Shown: positions 48,377 to 57,536, counted from the first letter of the stretch. The stretch: DNA of 64,000 bases from an uncultured Bacteroidales bacterium (GCA_949289215.1 CASENC010000042.1:56501-120500); one strand, 5' to 3'. The notes: a model not told the origin generated them from the sequence alone. A program made the numbers and translations.

Positions 48377-48451
48377 TGGGCGTTGACGGATTCGAACCGC
48401 CGACCCTCTGCTTGTAAGGCAGATGCTCTGAACCAGCTGAGCTAAACGCCC
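48377..48451 (-). tRNA. tRNA-Val(TAC)
   Basis: The minus strand folds as a full tRNA: acceptor GGGCGTT/AACGCCC, D-arm, anticodon stem with loop CTTACAA (anticodon TAC, valine), and T-arm containing GGTTCGAATCC. The discriminator is A and CCA is encoded (48374-48376). It has its own promoter upstream and a hairpin terminator downstream. Confidence 0.96.
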
Positions 48452-48487
48452 CTTTTTTATAATGAGTTGCCTCATCTTTCCGGTGTG

Positions 48488-48517
48488 CAAAGGTACTGCA
48501 TTTTTTTATCTCTACAA
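48488..48517 (-). promoter_or_regulatory. Promoter of tRNA-Val
   Basis: On the minus strand TTG (48515-48517), a 19-base spacer and TACCTTTG (48488-48495) match the Bacteroidetes consensus about 37 bases before the tRNA. Confidence 0.65.
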
Positions 48518-48565
48518 ATTTTTTTTGCCCATTTTTTGCAAAACAATTTTTCTATGGGAATATAA

Positions 48566-48585
48566 AATCCCCATTAATAGGGATT
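48566..48585 (+). promoter_or_regulatory. Inverted repeat upstream of the iron operon
   Basis: AATCCC and GGGATT flank eight bases, with a further ATGGGA/TCCCCAT pairing just before. It lies about 55 bases upstream of the -33 element of the iron operon and could be a regulator site. No Fur box of the E. coli type is visible. Confidence 0.3.
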
Positions 48586-48639
48586 GCACAATATGTTATG
48601 CTTACCTTCGGCAATCTGTAATTTACCGAAAAAAGGCGA

Positions 48640-48670
48640 TTGTAACCTAATTTGAGTGTTCTTAATTTTG
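48640..48670 (+). promoter_or_regulatory. Promoter of the xus-like operon
   Basis: TTG (48640-48642), a 20-base spacer and TAATTTTG (48663-48670) fit the consensus. Because the -7 element lies downstream of the alternative TTG codon at 48652, the ATG at 48697 is the likely start of the receptor. Confidence 0.6.
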
Positions 48671-48696
48671 CATTGGGAAAAATCACATATATCAGA

Positions 48697-51129
48697 ATGA
48701 AGAATTACACATTTGCTTTTTTAACTGCTGTAGTCATGTTGTTTGTCGCCATTCCGGTTTATGCCGGACATCACCATAAGCATCGACACCATAATGATGG
48801 CAAGCACTCATCAATCTTGGGAAAAGTGTTATCGACCGAAACCGGAGAAACGGTAAATTTCGCAACTGTATATCTTAAAGGAACTAATCACGGTTGTGCC
48901 ACCGATGAAAACGGCGAATACCACATAAAGGCACCCGTGGGCAATTATACGCTTGTGGTTTCGGCTGTCGGGTATTCTACGTCGGAAAAAGAAATTTCCA
49001 TCGTCAAAGGGCATCATTCAGTGCAAGATATGAAAATAACACCGGAATCACGACACCTCGATGAAGTGATTGTGGAAGCCTCGGGCGTGAAACGTGTTCA
49101 ACGGTCGGCTTATAATGCCGTAGCTCTCGATACACGTGAAATGAAAAATACCACAAAAAACTTAAGCGAAGCATTAAAACAGCTTCCCGGCATGAAAATA
49201 CGCGAAACGGGCGGCGTGGGTTCGGATATGCAAATGATGCTCGATGGTTTTAGCGGTAAACATGTGAAAGTGTTCATCGATGGTGTTCCGCAAGAAGGTA
49301 CAGGGCAAGCACTCGACCTAAACAATATTCCCGTCAATTTTGCCGAACGCATCGAAGTGTACAAAGGGGTGGTTCCTGTGGGATTCGGCACCGATGCACT
49401 GGGTGGCGTTATCAATATTGTCACCGGCAAGCACCGGCGCAAGTGGTTTGTCGATGCCTCATACTCTTACGGGTCGTTCAACACTCATAAATCATATGTG
49501 CACTTCGGCCAAAGTTTCAATAACGGACTGACGTATGAAATCAACGCGTTCCAAAACTATTCCGACAACAATTATTACATCGACAATTATATTACCGAAT
49601 TTCTTGAGGACGGATTTGAAACCACCGACCGCAGCCGCACCTATCATGTGCGTCGGTTTAACGATACATTCCATAACGAGGCGGTAATAGGGAAAGTGGG
49701 TCTAACCGGCAAATCGTGGGCCGACCGCTTGATGCTTGGTTTTACTTACTCGAATTTTTACAAGGAAATGCAAACAGGTGTTTATCAATACATAGTGTTT
49801 GGGCAAAAGCACCGCAAGGGACATTCGCTGGTACCCTCGATAGAATATAGCAAACGCGACCTGCTTGTGAAAGGGCTCGATGTGGTGCTGACAGCCAATT
49901 ACAACCATAATCTTACGCACAATATCGATACTGCGTCGTGCAAATACAACTGGCTTGGTGAATACAAATATACCGGTACCCACGGGGAACAATCATACCA
50001 AGACAACGAGTCGAAGAACACCAATTGGAATGCAGCCTTTACGGCAAATTACCGGATTGGTTCGGCTCACGCGTTCACACTCAACCATGTGTTCAGCTCG
50101 TTTCACCGCACCACACGATCGCGCATCGACGGCGGCTCAAAACTATCAGACTTCAGCATACCTAAGGTAACACGCAAAAATGTAACAGGACTGTCATACC
50201 GTTTTATGCCCGGTGAAAAATGGAATATCACGGCTTTCGGCAAATACTACAATCAGTTTAACCGCGGTCCTGTATCGCATAGTACCGACGGCATAGGCGA
50301 CTACTATAACGAATCTCGTTCGACAAGTGCATTTGGATATGGTGCAGCAGGCACATATTTCGTCATCGACGGTTTGCAGGCCAAGCTGTCATATGAAAAA
50401 GCATATCGCCTGCCCACGACCGACGAACTATTTGGCGACGAAGACCTTGAGGCCGGGAAGACCGACCTACGCCCCGAGAAAAGCGACAACCTGAACCTTA
50501 ATTTGAGTTATAACCGCACTTTCGGGAAACACGGATTGTATTTGGAGGGTGCATTGATATACCGCGACACGAAAGATTACATAAAACGTGGGCTTGACGC
50601 AACCGGTGGGCTTGCTTATGGCATATATGAAAATCATGGGCGAGTGAAAACCAAAGGGTTCAATATATCGGCTCGCTACAGTTTCGACCGTTGGTTCAAC
50701 ATCGGTGGAACGTTCAACAATATCAATGCGCGTGACGATGAACGCTACCGCGCACAAGGCACGCAGCAAGCCAGTGAAACATATGGACAGCGCATTCCCA
50801 ACCAACCTTACACTTATTCAAATTTCGATGCCAACTTTTATTGGCACGACATTTTTGGAAAAGGGAATATCCTCACTGTAAGTTATGACGGATATTACCA
50901 ACACGAATTTCCACTATATTGGGAAGACCTTGGTGACCCAAACACCAAAAGCCGTGTTCCTAAACAATTGTCACACAACTTGACAATAGGATACTCGCTG
51001 ATGAATGGACGCTACAACATATCGCTTGAATGTCGCAATCTTACCGATGAAAAGTTGTATGACAACTTCAGCCTGCAAAAGGCAGGGCGTGCATTTTACG
51101 GTAAAGTGCGTATATACTTTGGAGATTGA
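48697..51129 (+). CDS. xusA: TonB-dependent receptor, XusA-like xenosiderophore transporter
   Basis: The 810-residue outer membrane protein has a signal peptide ending '[10 protein letters not shown]', a histidine-rich stretch ('[15 protein letters not shown]'), a carboxypeptidase-like domain, a plug ('[15 protein letters not shown]', '[15 protein letters not shown]') and a beta-barrel. The next two genes are DUF4374 and PepSY membrane proteins, the same order as XusA-XusB-XusC of Bacteroides thetaiotaomicron, which captures enterobactin-type siderophores of other bacteria. The ligand here is inferred from this synteny. The start at 48697 is chosen because the promoter overlaps the upstream frame. 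Confidence 0.82.
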   Translation: MKNYTFAFLTAVVMLFVAIPVYAGHHHKHRHHNDGKHSSILGKVLSTETGETVNFATVYLKGTNHGCATDENGEYHIKAPVGNYTLVVSAVGYSTSEKEISIVKGHHSVQDMKITPESRHLDEVIVEASGVKRVQRSAYNAVALDTREMKNTTKNLSEALKQLPGMKIRETGGVGSDMQMMLDGFSGKHVKVFIDGVPQEGTGQALDLNNIPVNFAERIEVYKGVVPVGFGTDALGGVINIVTGKHRRKWFVDASYSYGSFNTHKSYVHFGQSFNNGLTYEINAFQNYSDNNYYIDNYITEFLEDGFETTDRSRTYHVRRFNDTFHNEAVIGKVGLTGKSWADRLMLGFTYSNFYKEMQTGVYQYIVFGQKHRKGHSLVPSIEYSKRDLLVKGLDVVLTANYNHNLTHNIDTASCKYNWLGEYKYTGTHGEQSYQDNESKNTNWNAAFTANYRIGSAHAFTLNHVFSSFHRTTRSRIDGGSKLSDFSIPKVTRKNVTGLSYRFMPGEKWNITAFGKYYNQFNRGPVSHSTDGIGDYYNESRSTSAFGYGAAGTYFVIDGLQAKLSYEKAYRLPTTDELFGDEDLEAGKTDLRPEKSDNLNLNLSYNRTFGKHGLYLEGALIYRDTKDYIKRGLDATGGLAYGIYENHGRVKTKGFNISARYSFDRWFNIGGTFNNINARDDERYRAQGTQQASETYGQRIPNQPYTYSNFDANFYWHDIFGKGNILTVSYDGYYQHEFPLYWEDLGDPNTKSRVPKQLSHNLTIGYSLMNGRYNISLECRNLTDEKLYDNFSLQKAGRAFYGKVRIYFGD

Positions 51130-51158
51130 TTAACTCAAACTATTATTATACTACGTTT

Positions 51159-52592
51159 ATGAAAAGGAAACACTACTTATGGGCATTGGCTGTAGCCCTG
51201 AGCAGCCTCACTTTTATATCTTGCAGCGAAGACGAGCCCACCACACCGGGTGGAGGAACCGGCACGATACCTGTTGGTGAGAGTCGTTATATAATTGCAG
51301 CCTCGGCGGGCGATGCGGTTTACTTGCTGACTGCTCCGACCCTCGACGAAGGTGAAATATCGGCCTACCAAGACGGGCTTGAGACCGAATCGAGTTCCAA
51401 CTGGATTTTCTATGGCAACAAATATTTGTTCAGCTTCCAATACAACGATGGCGCACAAGGCACCGGGTTTTCCTACCGGCTTGATGCAAATTCCGGGAAA
51501 GTAGTAGAGGCTCAACAATATACCTATAACCGCACCACAACCTACGGTACTTGGGGCGAGAACGTAATCACCTCGTCAACCAATGCCGGCACCAAAGAGC
51601 AGGACGCACAAGGCAATTATGCCTATTATCTGCAATTCAACTACTTAAATGTAGATAACGCAACATCGAGCAGCGGTTCTCGCATTGCCGAAAATTTTCT
51701 TGGCAACGGCGAACGCGTCAGCTTTGCCGGTTTTGTAGAGGCAAATGGTAAACTTTATACGTCGGTAGTTCCGATGGGCATGAGCCACTATGGTGTAAAC
51801 ACTTATCCCGACAAAGTGGTCGATACCAAATATATCACCGACCACAGTGGAGGTTCGGGGTCGGGACAATACACCCCGGGGATGATTCCCACCACCCAAT
51901 ATCCCGACAGTGCATTTGTGGCAATATACAGCGGCGATAGCTTCGATGAGACACCGGTTATTGCCCGTACCGGTAAAATAGGCTTTGCCAGCGGACGCAT
52001 GCGCTCGCAATATTACCAAACGATATGGGCAGCCGATAATGGAGACCTTTATGTGTTCTCCCCTGGATACGGACGCACCGTACAGGCAGAAAGCACTGTT
52101 ACCGACAAAGACGGCAACACTCACGAATTACATCGCGTGCAAGGCCAATTGCCTTCGGGTGTGATGCGCATTAAGTCCGGACAAACCTCCTTTGACGAAA
52201 GTTATTATGTAAATCTTGAAGAACAAGGTAACGGCAACCCTATGTTCCGTTGCTGGCACGCCGGCGGCGACAACTTCCTGTTGCAAATGTACAGCAACGG
52301 TGTAGAAGGCATGGCAGGCACATCTGCGCCTCGTAATGAACTTGCCATATTCAACGGGGCACAAGGCAAACTGACAGTGGTAACAGGCTTGCCTTCTGCC
52401 GATGAAATTTCAAGCTTCGGCACACCAACCAACGCTAACGGCTATGCCTATATTCCGGTAGTGGTAAAAACCGATGGAGTTCCGCCCACCATATATCGCA
52501 TCGACCCTGCCACGGGCTCAGCCACTCCTGGCTTGAAAATAATGTCTATCAGCAGCGTGTCGGCACTCGGCAGCCTATCGGCATCTGAATAA
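51159..52592 (+). CDS. xusB: DUF4374 surface lipoprotein, XusB-like siderophore-binding protein
   Basis: The roughly 477-residue lipoprotein has the lipobox in '[13 protein letters not shown]' with acidic residues behind the cysteine, a surface-export sign. The rest is a propeller-like DUF4374 domain ('[19 protein letters not shown]', '[20 protein letters not shown]', '[19 protein letters not shown]'). In B. thetaiotaomicron the DUF4374 protein XusB binds catecholate siderophores and hands them to XusA. The start at 51159 gives a proper signal peptide; a TTG further upstream is less likely. Confidence 0.82.
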   Translation: MKRKHYLWALAVALSSLTFISCSEDEPTTPGGGTGTIPVGESRYIIAASAGDAVYLLTAPTLDEGEISAYQDGLETESSSNWIFYGNKYLFSFQYNDGAQGTGFSYRLDANSGKVVEAQQYTYNRTTTYGTWGENVITSSTNAGTKEQDAQGNYAYYLQFNYLNVDNATSSSGSRIAENFLGNGERVSFAGFVEANGKLYTSVVPMGMSHYGVNTYPDKVVDTKYITDHSGGSGSGQYTPGMIPTTQYPDSAFVAIYSGDSFDETPVIARTGKIGFASGRMRSQYYQTIWAADNGDLYVFSPGYGRTVQAESTVTDKDGNTHELHRVQGQLPSGVMRIKSGQTSFDESYYVNLEEQGNGNPMFRCWHAGGDNFLLQMYSNGVEGMAGTSAPRNELAIFNGAQGKLTVVTGLPSADEISSFGTPTNANGYAYIPVVVKTDGVPPTIYRIDPATGSATPGLKIMSISSVSALGSLSASE

Positions 52593-52624
52593 ACAGCACT
52601 TTATGGTTTAACTTTTTGTATCCG

Positions 52625-52662
52625 GCGGCGTTTGTGCTCTGCACTGGAGCATTAAATGCCGC
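52625..52662 (+). promoter_or_regulatory. Strong intercistronic hairpin in the xus-like operon
   Basis: GCGGC/GCCGC, TTT/AAA and TGCTC/GAGCA pair in register to make one long stem between xusB and xusC. No T run follows, so it is more likely an mRNA-stabilizing or processing hairpin than a terminator. Confidence 0.55.
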
Positions 52663-52687
52663 TTGATACATAAAAACGGTTCATCAA

Positions 52688-53773
52688 TTGAAACAACTAT
52701 TTCGTAAACTGCATTTATGGCTTTCCATTCCATTTGGAATAATAATCACACTTATATGCTTCTCGGGCGCAATGCTCGTGTTTGAGCAGGAAGTTATGCG
52801 ATTCACCCACCGCTCGCTATATTACGTGGACGAAGTTGGAAACAAGCCGTTACCGGTCGAAGGACTTGTAGCCCGAGCTCAAGCTAATCTACCCAATGAT
52901 GTAACAGTGCAAAGCGTGACCATTTATCACGATTCCAAGCAAGCGTATCGTATGTCGCTATCAAAGCCACCAAAATCAGCGTTACTGATCGACCAGTACA
53001 CAGGAGAGATAAAAGGCCGGGCACAACGCACACCGTTTTTCTCGACAATGTTCAGGCTGCACCGTTGGTTGCTTGGAAGCCGTCCCGACGGTGACGGCAT
53101 TTTCTGGGGTAAAATAATTGTCGGCACAAGCACTCTGCTATTCGCCTTGATACTTGTCACTGGCATAATAATATGGTGGCCACGCACCATAAAAGGATTA
53201 AAGAATAGCTTGAAAATAAAATTCCGCAATGGCTGGCATAGGCTATGGCACGGGTTACATATAGCAGGTGGAATGTATGCATCAGCACTGTTGCTCGTAA
53301 TGGCCTTAACAGGGCTCACCTGGTCGTTCAACTGGTATCGTACTGCTTTTTATAAAACATTCGGCGTAGAAATACAACAACGGGGCAATCTACAAAAAGT
53401 AAGCAACGACATTCACCCATATTCCAATTGGCAACAAGTATATACCACACTTGCAACCGATAATCCCGACAACCTGAGCATTACCATCGGCAATGGCACT
53501 GCCACAGTTTCTCGCAACCAATATGGTAACACACGTGGAAGCGACAAGTACACTTTTGACCCGCATACCGGTGAAATTACAGAAAGCACCCAGTACCATA
53601 ATTTACCCCAATCAGGCAAAATACGTGGTTGGATATATTCGGTTCACACAGGCACATTTGGAGGAACGGTTACACGCATCTTGTGGTTTATTGCCGCCTT
53701 ACTTGGAGCGACACTTCCCATCACAGGATATTATTTATGGATAAAACGAATAGTTTCAAAAAAGAGGAAATAA
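52688..53773 (+). CDS. xusC: PepSY-domain inner membrane protein, XusC-like iron reductase candidate
   Basis: The 361-residue protein has four membrane helices ('LSIPFGIIITLICFSGAML', 'LLFALILVTGIIIWWP', 'ASALLLVMALTGLTWSFNW', 'FIAALLGATLPITGYYLW') and PepSY loops. The histidines in 'RLHRWLLG' and 'WHRLWHGLHIAGG' are the usual haem or metal positions of PepSY_TM reductases. The likely role is to reduce ferric siderophore iron at the inner membrane. The start is an unusual TTG at 52688; the residues right after it already match the family. Confidence 0.82.
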   Translation: MKQLFRKLHLWLSIPFGIIITLICFSGAMLVFEQEVMRFTHRSLYYVDEVGNKPLPVEGLVARAQANLPNDVTVQSVTIYHDSKQAYRMSLSKPPKSALLIDQYTGEIKGRAQRTPFFSTMFRLHRWLLGSRPDGDGIFWGKIIVGTSTLLFALILVTGIIIWWPRTIKGLKNSLKIKFRNGWHRLWHGLHIAGGMYASALLLVMALTGLTWSFNWYRTAFYKTFGVEIQQRGNLQKVSNDIHPYSNWQQVYTTLATDNPDNLSITIGNGTATVSRNQYGNTRGSDKYTFDPHTGEITESTQYHNLPQSGKIRGWIYSVHTGTFGGTVTRILWFIAALLGATLPITGYYLWIKRIVSKKRK

Positions 53774-53798
53774 AAGAGACCCGCGCATTGCAATAAAT

Positions 53799-53842
53799 AT
53801 TCATGAGGGTGTATCAAATAATTTTGACACATTCTCATGAAT
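53799..53842 (+). terminator. Hairpin after the xus-like operon
   Basis: ATTCATGAG (53799-53807) pairs with CTCATGAAT (53834-53842), with GTTTTATG after it. The rest of the gap up to the tRNA promoter is empty. Confidence 0.5.
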
Positions 53843-53997
53843 GTTTTATGAATTTACCGGCTTTACAGTTCAGCCATTAAAGCTTCTTGGCAATAGAATT
53901 TTCAAGACATTTGCTCCATCAGCCAAAATCACTACATAGATATATCGCCTGTCTCACATATTTCACACAAGATTTTCTAAAAAATCACGCTTTACTG

Positions 53998-54028
53998 TTG
54001 CATAATTGTAAAACAATTACTACCTTTG
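53998..54028 (+). promoter_or_regulatory. Promoter of tRNA-Ala
   Basis: TTG (53998-54000), a 20-base spacer and TACCTTTG (54021-54028) match the consensus, 23 bases before the tRNA. Confidence 0.65.
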
Positions 54029-54051
54029 CAACCGCAAACAACAACCAACAT

Positions 54052-54124
54052 GGGGTATTAGCTCATCTGGTAGAGCGCAACACTGGCAGTGTTGAGGTAA
54101 GCGGTTCGAGTCCGCTATACTCCA
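54052..54124 (+). tRNA. tRNA-Ala(GGC)
   Basis: A full cloverleaf is seen: acceptor GGGGTAT/ATACTCC, D-arm AGCTCATCTGGTAGAGC, anticodon stem CAACA/TGTTG with loop CTGGCAG (anticodon GGC, alanine), and T-arm GCGGTTCGAGTCCGC. CCA is not encoded (ACCC follows). It marks the border between core genes and the accessory island. Confidence 0.96.
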
Positions 54125-54158
54125 CCCAAGCAGGCCACAACAAACTGCAAAACACACA

Positions 54159-54201
54159 AAAGCACCGATTTTCGCTAATGGGCTGAAAATCGGTGCTTTT
54201 T
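54159..54201 (+). terminator. Terminator of tRNA-Ala
   Basis: Fifteen-base arms (54159-54173 and 54185-54199) reading AAAGCACCGATTTTC and its complement flank an 11-base loop and run into TTTTT. Confidence 0.85.
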
Positions 54202-54251
54202 ATTGCCCGTTTTCGGACCGTCCCGTTCCAAGGGAGGTGATTGAGGATCAG

Positions 54252-54280
54252 GGCGGGGTGGACATTTGGGGTGATGAAAT
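54252..54280 (+). repeat. Left terminal inverted repeat of the IS element
   Basis: The 29 bases are the exact reverse complement of 55392-55420. The core reads GGGTGGACATTTGGGGTGAT. Confidence 0.9.
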
Positions 54281-54327
54281 CGTTGTAATGGATTGAAATC
54301 CATATCTTTGTAAAGATTTTCACTGAT

Positions 54328-55252
54328 ATGGTTAAAAAAATGCTTTTTCTGTGGGTCAACAAATGTGGTCAGGACTGGCCTGAGAGGCCGCACGCAACGG
54401 TATAAATGTAATGACTGCGGACGCCGTTTTGACGGCGGTATCCGCCGTGACAAAACACAGGTGATAACCGATTATGTGGAGGGCAAGCAGACACTGGCGC
54501 AGCTTGCTGTCAAGTACGGTGTCAACGAGAAGACTATCCGCCGGGATTTGGAGGGCATGCGTTATGTTCATAAGATAGCAAAGTATAAAGATGTGACCGT
54601 TCAGATGGATACCACCTACTGGGGTCGGGACTTCGGGCTGATGGTGATCCGTGATGCCCTGCGTGGCAATATCCTGTGGCACAAATATGTCCGCCATGAA
54701 ACCATCGCCCAGTATGTGGAGGGAGTTGACTGGCTGAGAAGCAACGGGTTCAGGATATACGGCGTGGTGATAGACGGGATGAAAGGGCTGCCACAGGCTC
54801 TGAAGCCGCTCCGCATACAGATGTGCCAGTTCCACCAGATGCTCATCGTTCGCAGGTATCTCACGCAAGACCCTGAGATAGAGGCCTCCAGGGAGCTGCT
54901 GGGGCTGGTGAACGGAATTACGGCGACAGACAAGGAGAGTTTCATCGGGGCATTCGGCGAGTGGTACGACAAGTACAGGGATGTGGTCAACGAGAGGGTT
55001 CATGACGGGAGAATCAAGCGCAGGACACCTCCGTACATGCATCCCAGACTGCGAAGCGCATATTTGAGCTTCAAGCGTAATATGCCTCTTCTGTGGACTT
55101 TCTACGACCATCCGGAGACCGGTCTCCCGAACACCAACAACGCTCTTGAGGGGTTCTTCTCCGACCTCAAGACAAAGGTCAGGGTTCATAGTGGAATCAG
55201 CAAAGAACACAGGAAGAAACTGCTGGACGAATACATCAGAAGACATTATTGA
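54328..55252 (+). CDS. IS256-variant Zn-binding transposase with +1 shift at its start
   Basis: The main frame (54365-55252, 295 residues) has the DDE core of this MULE/IS256-like group: 'VQMDTTYWGRDFGLMVI' (first D), 'IYGVVIDGMKGL' (second D) with 'CQFHQM', and 'NTNNALEGFFSDLKTK' (E). Reading the same frame further upstream gives 'KKCFFCGSTNVVR', which together with 'YKCNDCGRRF' completes a four-cysteine zinc ribbon. The only ATG for it, at 54328, is in another frame. The two are separated by a run of seven A (54334-54340): with six A the protein would start MVKKCFFCG. Either slippage on the run restores the protein or the gene is a recent frameshift mutant. Confidence 0.85.
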
Positions 55253-55354
55253 TACCGGCACCGCCGCCGGAATATACGACCTCCGGCGACTAAAGTTCAA
55301 GCACTGCGCCGAGCTCGTTAGGGAGGCTCGCTCCGTGCTTGACTGTTGCCGTTC

Positions 55355-55375
55355 CATCACCCCAAATGTCCACCC
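55355..55375 (+). repeat. Extra internal copy of the IS right-end core
   Basis: These 21 bases repeat the core of the right terminal repeat 37 bases inside it. The left end has only one copy. It may be a second transposase-binding site or the scar of another insertion. Confidence 0.7.
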
Positions 55376-55391
55376 TCGATTTTTTCAACTC

Positions 55392-55420
55392 ATTTCATCA
55401 CCCCAAATGTCCACCCCGCC
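55392..55420 (-). repeat. Right terminal inverted repeat of the IS element
   Basis: Exact reverse complement of 54252-54280, directly abutting the truncated AlbA_2 gene. Confidence 0.9.
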
Positions 55421-55771
55421 TATAATCCCCTTATTGTCATGGTATGGTTTATTCTTTCCTTCGGGAATCGTAGCGACAACAACTGCACCTCCGGAAGTAG
55501 GCACATTATCCACATCTATCAGGACATTGGGAACCACATTTTCAGATGCTATACTCGTCAGCAAATTAGTAGTTTCCTGTAGTTCCCTATATGAAAGAGC
55601 ATTTATTGCACCCAATTTATCATTAATACCAATAACAAGCTTTCCACCGCGAGAGTTGCTGAAAGCTACAATCTCACAGCCAATATCGTAGCGGTCATTG
55701 ATTCGTTCTTTAAATTGCACCTGTCCAGTTTCAGCCAAGTCTCGCATTTGAAGTAATTCTTGTTCAGTCAT
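55421..55771 (-). pseudogene. AlbA_2 (Schlafen-like) domain protein, truncated by the IS
   Basis: About 117 N-terminal residues remain: 'GQVQFKERINDRYDIGCEI', 'AFSNSRGGKLVIGINDK' and 'PEGKNKPYHDNKGI' are hallmarks of the AlbA_2 DNA/ATP-binding module that opens long HATPase_c_4 regulators. The frame then runs 11 codons into the IS and stops. The start lies 19 bases after the DGQHR gene, so it was the last gene of the dnd operon. Confidence 0.82.
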
Positions 55772-55790
55772 ATAAATTTTATAGGCAAAA

Positions 55791-57071
55791 TCAGAGTTCG
55801 TTTGTAATTTTTAAAAGTTCAATTTCTCTACTATCAGATGATTCAGACGGTGGGAAAACAGCAAGGCTCATTATAAGGTATGCAATCTTCTTTCCTTTTG
55901 TTGTCATAGGGAATTTAGTGGTGTTACCAAAATCTATGTTTTCTAGTTTATTGATATAACTGTTAAACGTATTCCTGTCAAAAGACAAGAGCGATTCTTG
56001 GTTTAAAATTTCAACAAGGAGAGAGAGCAATGCTTCATACCCTACCGTTGATTGCAAAATATTTTGAGGCTTTGAAAGCCCATCATATATCCAATATTGT
56101 GGAAATTTAGATTGTATTGTACTAAAAAAGTAAAATAAACAATCAGAAATTAAGGAATCATGATTATCCGCATAAAATTTTCTGAATGGTAGAAATTTTT
56201 GACTTTTTTGCCTTTTTAATTCTTTTCTTTTTTTGTATTTATCATTCTCAGATTCTCGTAATGATTCACTTATAAGCCCAACAATGCTTTTTATCATGGT
56301 AGCTTGAGAAAGAGGAGGACTCATTTTTTTGTCATAATCACCACCATATAATTTTATTCTATGATAGAAGGGCGATTTAGGATGAGCATTTAAGGCTAAG
56401 GTGACTTCTAAAGCTGTCTTATAGGGTGTATCCTCAGATGAAAGTCCAAATAAACTATATACCAAATCTTGGGAAACTCTTTTTTGTGTCCTATTAATAG
56501 TGGAAAATATCATAGCTTGATATTCCAAACTTTTGTCTATAAAATATGAGATAGCTAACTCCATATTCAATAGATTTTCTAATTTAGTATGAGCCAAAAT
56601 ATTATTATGCTTCTCGGCTTCTTCTTGTAATCGCTCTATTGCGACTTCGATACCGCATATACGATGTTGACCATCAATAATCGTAATGAAAATATCGGCA
56701 TCCTGATAACCTTCTTTGGCTAATTTTATTTGGCTTGTCACTTTCTCATCTAATGAGATTTCGATAATACCATCATGTGAAAACTGAGAAGAAATCATAG
56801 ACATTGGTATCCCAAGAACAATATTTGTTGGGAACATAGCTTCAGGGTCATTTATAAGAAAATCTGCAATCTTATTGACTCTTGAAGTTTCTACTTTACG
56901 CTGAATATGTGGATTGTAAATAGGTTTCTCATCCTCGTCAAATCCTATTATTAAACGTTCAGTATATCTTGTATAAGTTAAAATATCTTTAATAGAAGCT
57001 TTCCCAATAATAAAATCTTGACCATTTTGCTGAACAGGAAACCCCTTAATTATTATCCCATTTTGTCCCAT
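55791..57071 (-). CDS. DGQHR-domain protein (DndB-like)
   Basis: The protein of about 426 residues contains 'TIIDGQHRICGIEVA', the DGQHR motif, about residue 133 from the chosen start. 'KVETSRVNKIADFLINDPEA' and 'FSTINRTQKRVSQDLVYSLF' also match that family. DndB, the transcriptional repressor of phosphorothioation operons, belongs to it, as do other defence-linked proteins. Here it lies at the end of the operon, not at its head. The ATG at 57071 overlaps the membrane-protein gene by 26 bases; an earlier start at 57143 is possible. Its role as repressor or as nuclease-like effector is open. Confidence 0.8.
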   Translation of the reverse strand: MGQNGIIIKGFPVQQNGQDFIIGKASIKDILTYTRYTERLIIGFDEDEKPIYNPHIQRKVETSRVNKIADFLINDPEAMFPTNIVLGIPMSMISSQFSHDGIIEISLDEKVTSQIKLAKEGYQDADIFITIIDGQHRICGIEVAIERLQEEAEKHNNILAHTKLENLLNMELAISYFIDKSLEYQAMIFSTINRTQKRVSQDLVYSLFGLSSEDTPYKTALEVTLALNAHPKSPFYHRIKLYGGDYDKKMSPPLSQATMIKSIVGLISESLRESENDKYKKRKELKRQKSQKFLPFRKFYADNHDSLISDCLFYFFSTIQSKFPQYWIYDGLSKPQNILQSTVGYEALLSLLVEILNQESLLSFDRNTFNSYINKLENIDFGNTTKFPMTTKGKKIAYLIMSLAVFPPSESSDSREIELLKITNEL

Positions 57072-57534
57072 GATTCTGTAAGTCTTTTTTAATTTGTGAA
57101 TGATAAGATTTATCCCCCAAGGAGCCATTACATGAATTTGCAAGAATCCAATACCACCAAGATATTATAGTACTAATAATGGCAATTATAAAATGTCCAT
57201 CCCAAAAAGAGAAACAAACCGTAATGACTTGTAATATGAGTATAGAAAGTGTTATAATCACATGGCTTACTTTATAGTCACTATGAGGAATGACATGGAG
57301 AAATATGGTAAATGCAGCCGGAACGGATAAAGCAACGGCATAAGTCATCATATTTTGAGAAACATATTTTAATGGTTCTCCATTAATGTACTGCCATAAA
57401 GATAGAAACACGCCAATTCCCCCAAATATTACTACCATAAAAATAAAATATAGTATAAAACTTGGTTCTTTGCACGGCTCAATACTTTTAAGGTAAAGAT
57501 CCTTTAATATTTCAGAAAATCTAGGATGTTCCAT
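57046..57534 (-). CDS. Four-helix membrane protein in the dnd operon
   Basis: About 162 residues with four predicted membrane helices ('FILYFIFMVVIFGGIGVFL', 'MMTYAVALSVPAAFTIFL', 'VIITLSILILQVITVCF' and 'FIIAIISTIISWWYWIL') and a short basic tail. No known motif. The ATG at 57534 sits two bases after the DndE-HerA stop; a TTG at 57552 would overlap it. Both neighbours are tightly joined, so it must be co-expressed with the phosphorothioation genes. Small membrane proteins in defence operons often act as effectors, but that is a guess here. Confidence 0.7.
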   Translation of the reverse strand: MEHPRFSEILKDLYLKSIEPCKEPSFILYFIFMVVIFGGIGVFLSLWQYINGEPLKYVSQNMMTYAVALSVPAAFTIFLHVIPHSDYKVSHVIITLSILILQVITVCFSFWDGHFIIAIISTIISWWYWILANSCNGSLGDKSYHSQIKKDLQNHGTKWDNN

Positions 57535-57536
57535 AT

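Larger units (their letters stand above)
54252..55420 (+). mobile_element. IS256-variant (Zn-ribbon type) insertion sequence
   Basis: A 1169-base element is bounded by perfect 29-bp inverted repeats and carries one transposase. It sits between tRNA-Ala and the dnd operon and cuts off the end of an AlbA_2 gene. The eight bases outside each end (AGGATCAG and TATAATCC) do not match, so no target duplication is seen; the flanks were probably rearranged after insertion. Confidence 0.88.

Noticed and set aside
53887-54186. 99-residue plus-strand frame over tRNA-Ala
   Set aside because: It runs through a clear tRNA gene and its promoter, so it is not coding.
54356-55360. 334-residue minus-strand frame across the IS
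   Set aside because: Antisense shadow of the transposase; no recognisable motif.
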